DNA of 60,022 nucleotides from Faecalibacterium sp. CAG:74. Lineage in GTDB: Bacteria > Bacillota > Clostridia > Christensenellales > Aristaeellaceae. The position numbers were made by a program, and so were the translations under genes. Under the pieces are notes generated by a model. That model worked only from the letters and a program-made list of their open reading frames with translations. It did no database searches and was not told the DNA's origin. Shown here piece by piece: positions 58,390-60,022 of the stretch; position 1 is the first letter of the stretch, and the number at the start of each line of letters is the position of its first letter. Location: positions 7,017 to 67,038 of the forward strand of contig FR899849.1 in the NCBI GenBank assembly GCA_000437595.1. The letters run 5' to 3'.

Positions 58390-58640
58390 GGGGGAGACTT
58401 CGTCTCGTCTCATCGCCCCTTAGACCCCCACCAGAGGCGCTGCCTCTGGACTCCGCAAGGGACTTCGTCCCTTGACCCTTTCGCGCGATTCAGTTGGTGA
58501 CGCTTTCATACAGTATGCGCGTGTTTATCCGGGAATGGATTAGCACAACTATGGATAACCCCAAAAGTTGCGGTGCCGAAGGGGTGGAGGGGGCGATCGG
58601 AAAGCCCCCTCCTCGCGCCCTCAGGCGCGAAACCCCTGCG
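58385..58640. repeat. Dispersed composite repeat, inverted copy
   Basis: CCAGAGGC/GCCTCTGG (58431-58449), the inverted block TTTCGCGCGATTCAGTTGG ... GCGCGTGTTTATCC (58479-58531), and CGCGCCCTCAGGCGCGA (about 58613). It separates CotH from the DUF4956-VTC operon; no other feature is seen in this gap. Confidence 0.8.
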
Positions 58641-58642
58641 GA

Positions 58643-60022
58643 TTAGAGCACCGCATCATCCGGATAATCCGGCTGCGGGCCGAACAGCTCCTCCATCTCC
58701 GTCTTTGTCAGCTTGAACTCATCCTTGATGAAATCCCACAGGCGATGCGGGCGCACCTTCAAGGTGTTGTACAGTCGATTCACGCGGCTCTCCCAGTAGG
58801 TGTACGCGCCGTCAATCGTCGTCGGCACTTCGCTGGTCACTGCCTTGTCGTTCAGCTCGCCCCAGCGTTCCCAGTGGTTCTTCATCTCCGGCTGAATCTC
58901 CGCCAGCACGCCGTCCAGCACCTGCGTCATGTACTCCGTCGTGAACGTCTTGTACACATCCGCCAGCTTTTCGAGGAACTTGCGCTTGTAGTCGGGATGT
59001 TCCAGCAATTTCAGGAAAATCGTGTTGTCGATTTTCTGTTCGCCCATGCCCTTGACCTTTAGGTAGCTCCACGGGCTGTTGAACTTGGAGCTGTACAGCC
59101 CGTAGTCCGCATCATACCAAATCCACTTCCACTTGCTGCCTTCCTGATGCAGACGGTAGTAGCGGATGTTGCCGATGTCGGAGTTGCCCACGAACATTTC
59201 CAGCGCCATGTATTCAAACAGGTTGTCCACATCCACGTTGTCAAGGATGTACTGCAAATCATCCGGATTTGTCGCTGGGCTGCCCGCCTTGATTTTCTTC
59301 AGCATCGCGCGGTATGCCTTGTTCGAGCCGAAGTTGACCGAGCCGTTTGCTTCGAGGATGTCCATTTCATCCGCCTGATCAAGCGGAAGCCCCTCAAACT
59401 GCGCAATGAAGAAGCGGTCAACACGTTCACGCAGGTTCATATGACCCCAGTACTTCCCGTTGAGGAAAACCGTTACGGGCTTCCACGCCTGATGAATCAC
59501 CTGCGTTCCATACGCATCAAGCAGACGCGACTGGAAACCGTCCAGCAGGCGCGTGGACATGGCGTCGTTGCCGGAATTGCGCAGGACGAGCGACTTATAC
59601 TCCGTGTAGGGGCGGTCATCAAAGAGTGCAGCGGCGAACGTCTTGCTGCCATAGAGGGACTTGGCGCGCAGCTTCATGGATTTCTGCGGCATATCCAGCG
59701 AGTAGTTGCCAATGAGACCGATGGCGACGCCTTGGCTGATCAGCTGCGTGCCGTCTACGTCGTAATACTCCATGTAGCCTTCGCGCGGCGTTTTGCCATA
59801 CTTCCGATAGATGGTGTTCTTGAATGGAATGCCGCCGGACTTGTCGATGTTCGGACCTGCCGCAAGCATACCGTTCTCTTCATTCCAGAGTTCATCCGGG
59901 TCAACGGTGATGCAGACAATCGGCGTTGTGTAGTACGTTTCCATCAGATACGTCCCGGTCGTCACGGTACTCGCCTTATACAGCGGATTCGCCGGGAACG
60001 CGCGGGCACGGAGCGTCGTGGT
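58643..60022 (-). CDS. CotH kinase-family protein, 5' end outside the window
   Basis: The frame is open to the last base, so the N-terminus is missing; 459 residues are visible. The CotH core is clear: KSMKLRAKSLYG, LVLRNSGNDAMSTRLLDGFQSRLL, VFLNGKYWGHMNLRERVDRFF, FGSNKAYRAM and WKWIWYDADYGLY with the D-x-D-x-G metal motif. CotH proteins are atypical kinases that phosphorylate secreted or spore-coat proteins. Its location beside DUF4956 and VTC genes is conserved in Clostridia; here a 300-base repeat lies between. A signal peptide cannot be checked. Confidence 0.85.
   Translation of the reverse strand, partial: TTTLRARAFPANPLYKASTVTTGTYLMETYYTTPIVCITVDPDELWNEENGMLAAGPNIDKSGGIPFKNTIYRKYGKTPREGYMEYYDVDGTQLISQGVAIGLIGNYSLDMPQKSMKLRAKSLYGSKTFAAALFDDRPYTEYKSLVLRNSGNDAMSTRLLDGFQSRLLDAYGTQVIHQAWKPVTVFLNGKYWGHMNLRERVDRFFIAQFEGLPLDQADEMDILEANGSVNFGSNKAYRAMLKKIKAGSPATNPDDLQYILDNVDVDNLFEYMALEMFVGNSDIGNIRYYRLHQEGSKWKWIWYDADYGLYSSKFNSPWSYLKVKGMGEQKIDNTIFLKLLEHPDYKRKFLEKLADVYKTFTTEYMTQVLDGVLAEIQPEMKNHWERWGELNDKAVTSEVPTTIDGAYTYWESRVNRLYNTLKVRPHRLWDFIKDEFKLTKTEMEELFGPQPDYPDDAVL

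Noticed and set aside
1..60022. tRNA, rRNA or insertion-sequence transposase genes
   Set aside because: None was recognised on either strand; small tRNA genes in repeat-filled gaps were looked for by their T-arm and anticodon patterns without success, though a covariance search would be decisive.

Overview
The window looks like chromosomal DNA of a GC-rich, low-synteny member of the Bacillota (class Clostridia; a gut or rumen lineage such as Christensenellales or Oscillospirales would fit, but this is inference). Reasons: strong AGGAGG-type ribosome binding sites before nearly every gene, TTGACA/TATAAT promoters with 17-bp spacers, a murB / rapZ / whiA / Crh-like cluster as in Bacillus, a DtxR-family regulator, VTC + DUF4956 + CotH genes, many SH3-domain wall proteins, and no outer-membrane genes. 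No rRNA, tRNA or CRISPR was recognised.

Layout. 1-5 kb: end of a Gfo/Idh/MocA oxidoreductase, a polysaccharide deacetylase, an aroE-aroQ-acyltransferase operon, a second deacetylase. 5-9 kb: a phosphodiester-glycosidase-domain protein with a degenerate Lgt-like membrane protein, then a small lower-GC island with an HTH regulator and a divergent membrane protein sharing a compact operator region, and a lone Phd-type antitoxin. 9-21 kb: mostly envelope proteins (zinc-ribbon TPR protein, secreted unknown, SH3 protein, VanY-like protein that lacks its zinc ligands, FMN-binding lipoprotein broken by a 44-bp duplication, two related membrane proteins, a second glycosidase-domain protein). 21-30 kb: MATE pump with a structured leader, DtxR regulator, amidase, a cluster of DnaA boxes, a small ThiS-like ORF, rpmB, a short AlaRS, a second MATE pump, a GrpE-like(?) membrane protein. 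30-40 kb: NYN/LOTUS protein, GntR regulator, Hsp70-like protein, an eight-SH3 peptidoglycan-binding protein, prfC. 40-49 kb: ruvC, then xylulokinase, sugar symporter, nicotinamidase, nicotinate phosphoribosyltransferase and a GH31 alpha-xylosidase, i.e. xyloside use plus NAD salvage. 49-60 kb: orphan DNA methyltransferase with a Cys-cluster protein, a C39-like peptidase preceded by a ~400-nt structured RNA candidate, an ECF sigma / anti-sigma pair, the Crh-like/whiA/rapZ/murB group, and a VTC-DUF4956-CotH group running off the right edge.

The most pervasive unexplained structure is a dispersed composite repeat family found at about 15 intergenic places, built from a conserved block (AACACGCGGAAGAAGTA... 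CAACTCAATCGCG...) and short hairpins (CGCCTCTGCGGAGGCG; GTCGCGCC..GGCGCGAC; CCAGAGGC..GCCTCTGG). It fills most long gaps, separates genes that would otherwise form operons, and in two places supplies the start or the end of a reading frame. Together with the 400-nt RNA candidate at 51.5-51.9 kb, the DnaA-box cluster at 24.3-24.7 kb and the divergent switch at 7.6-7.7 kb, these are the best candidates for undescribed biology here.
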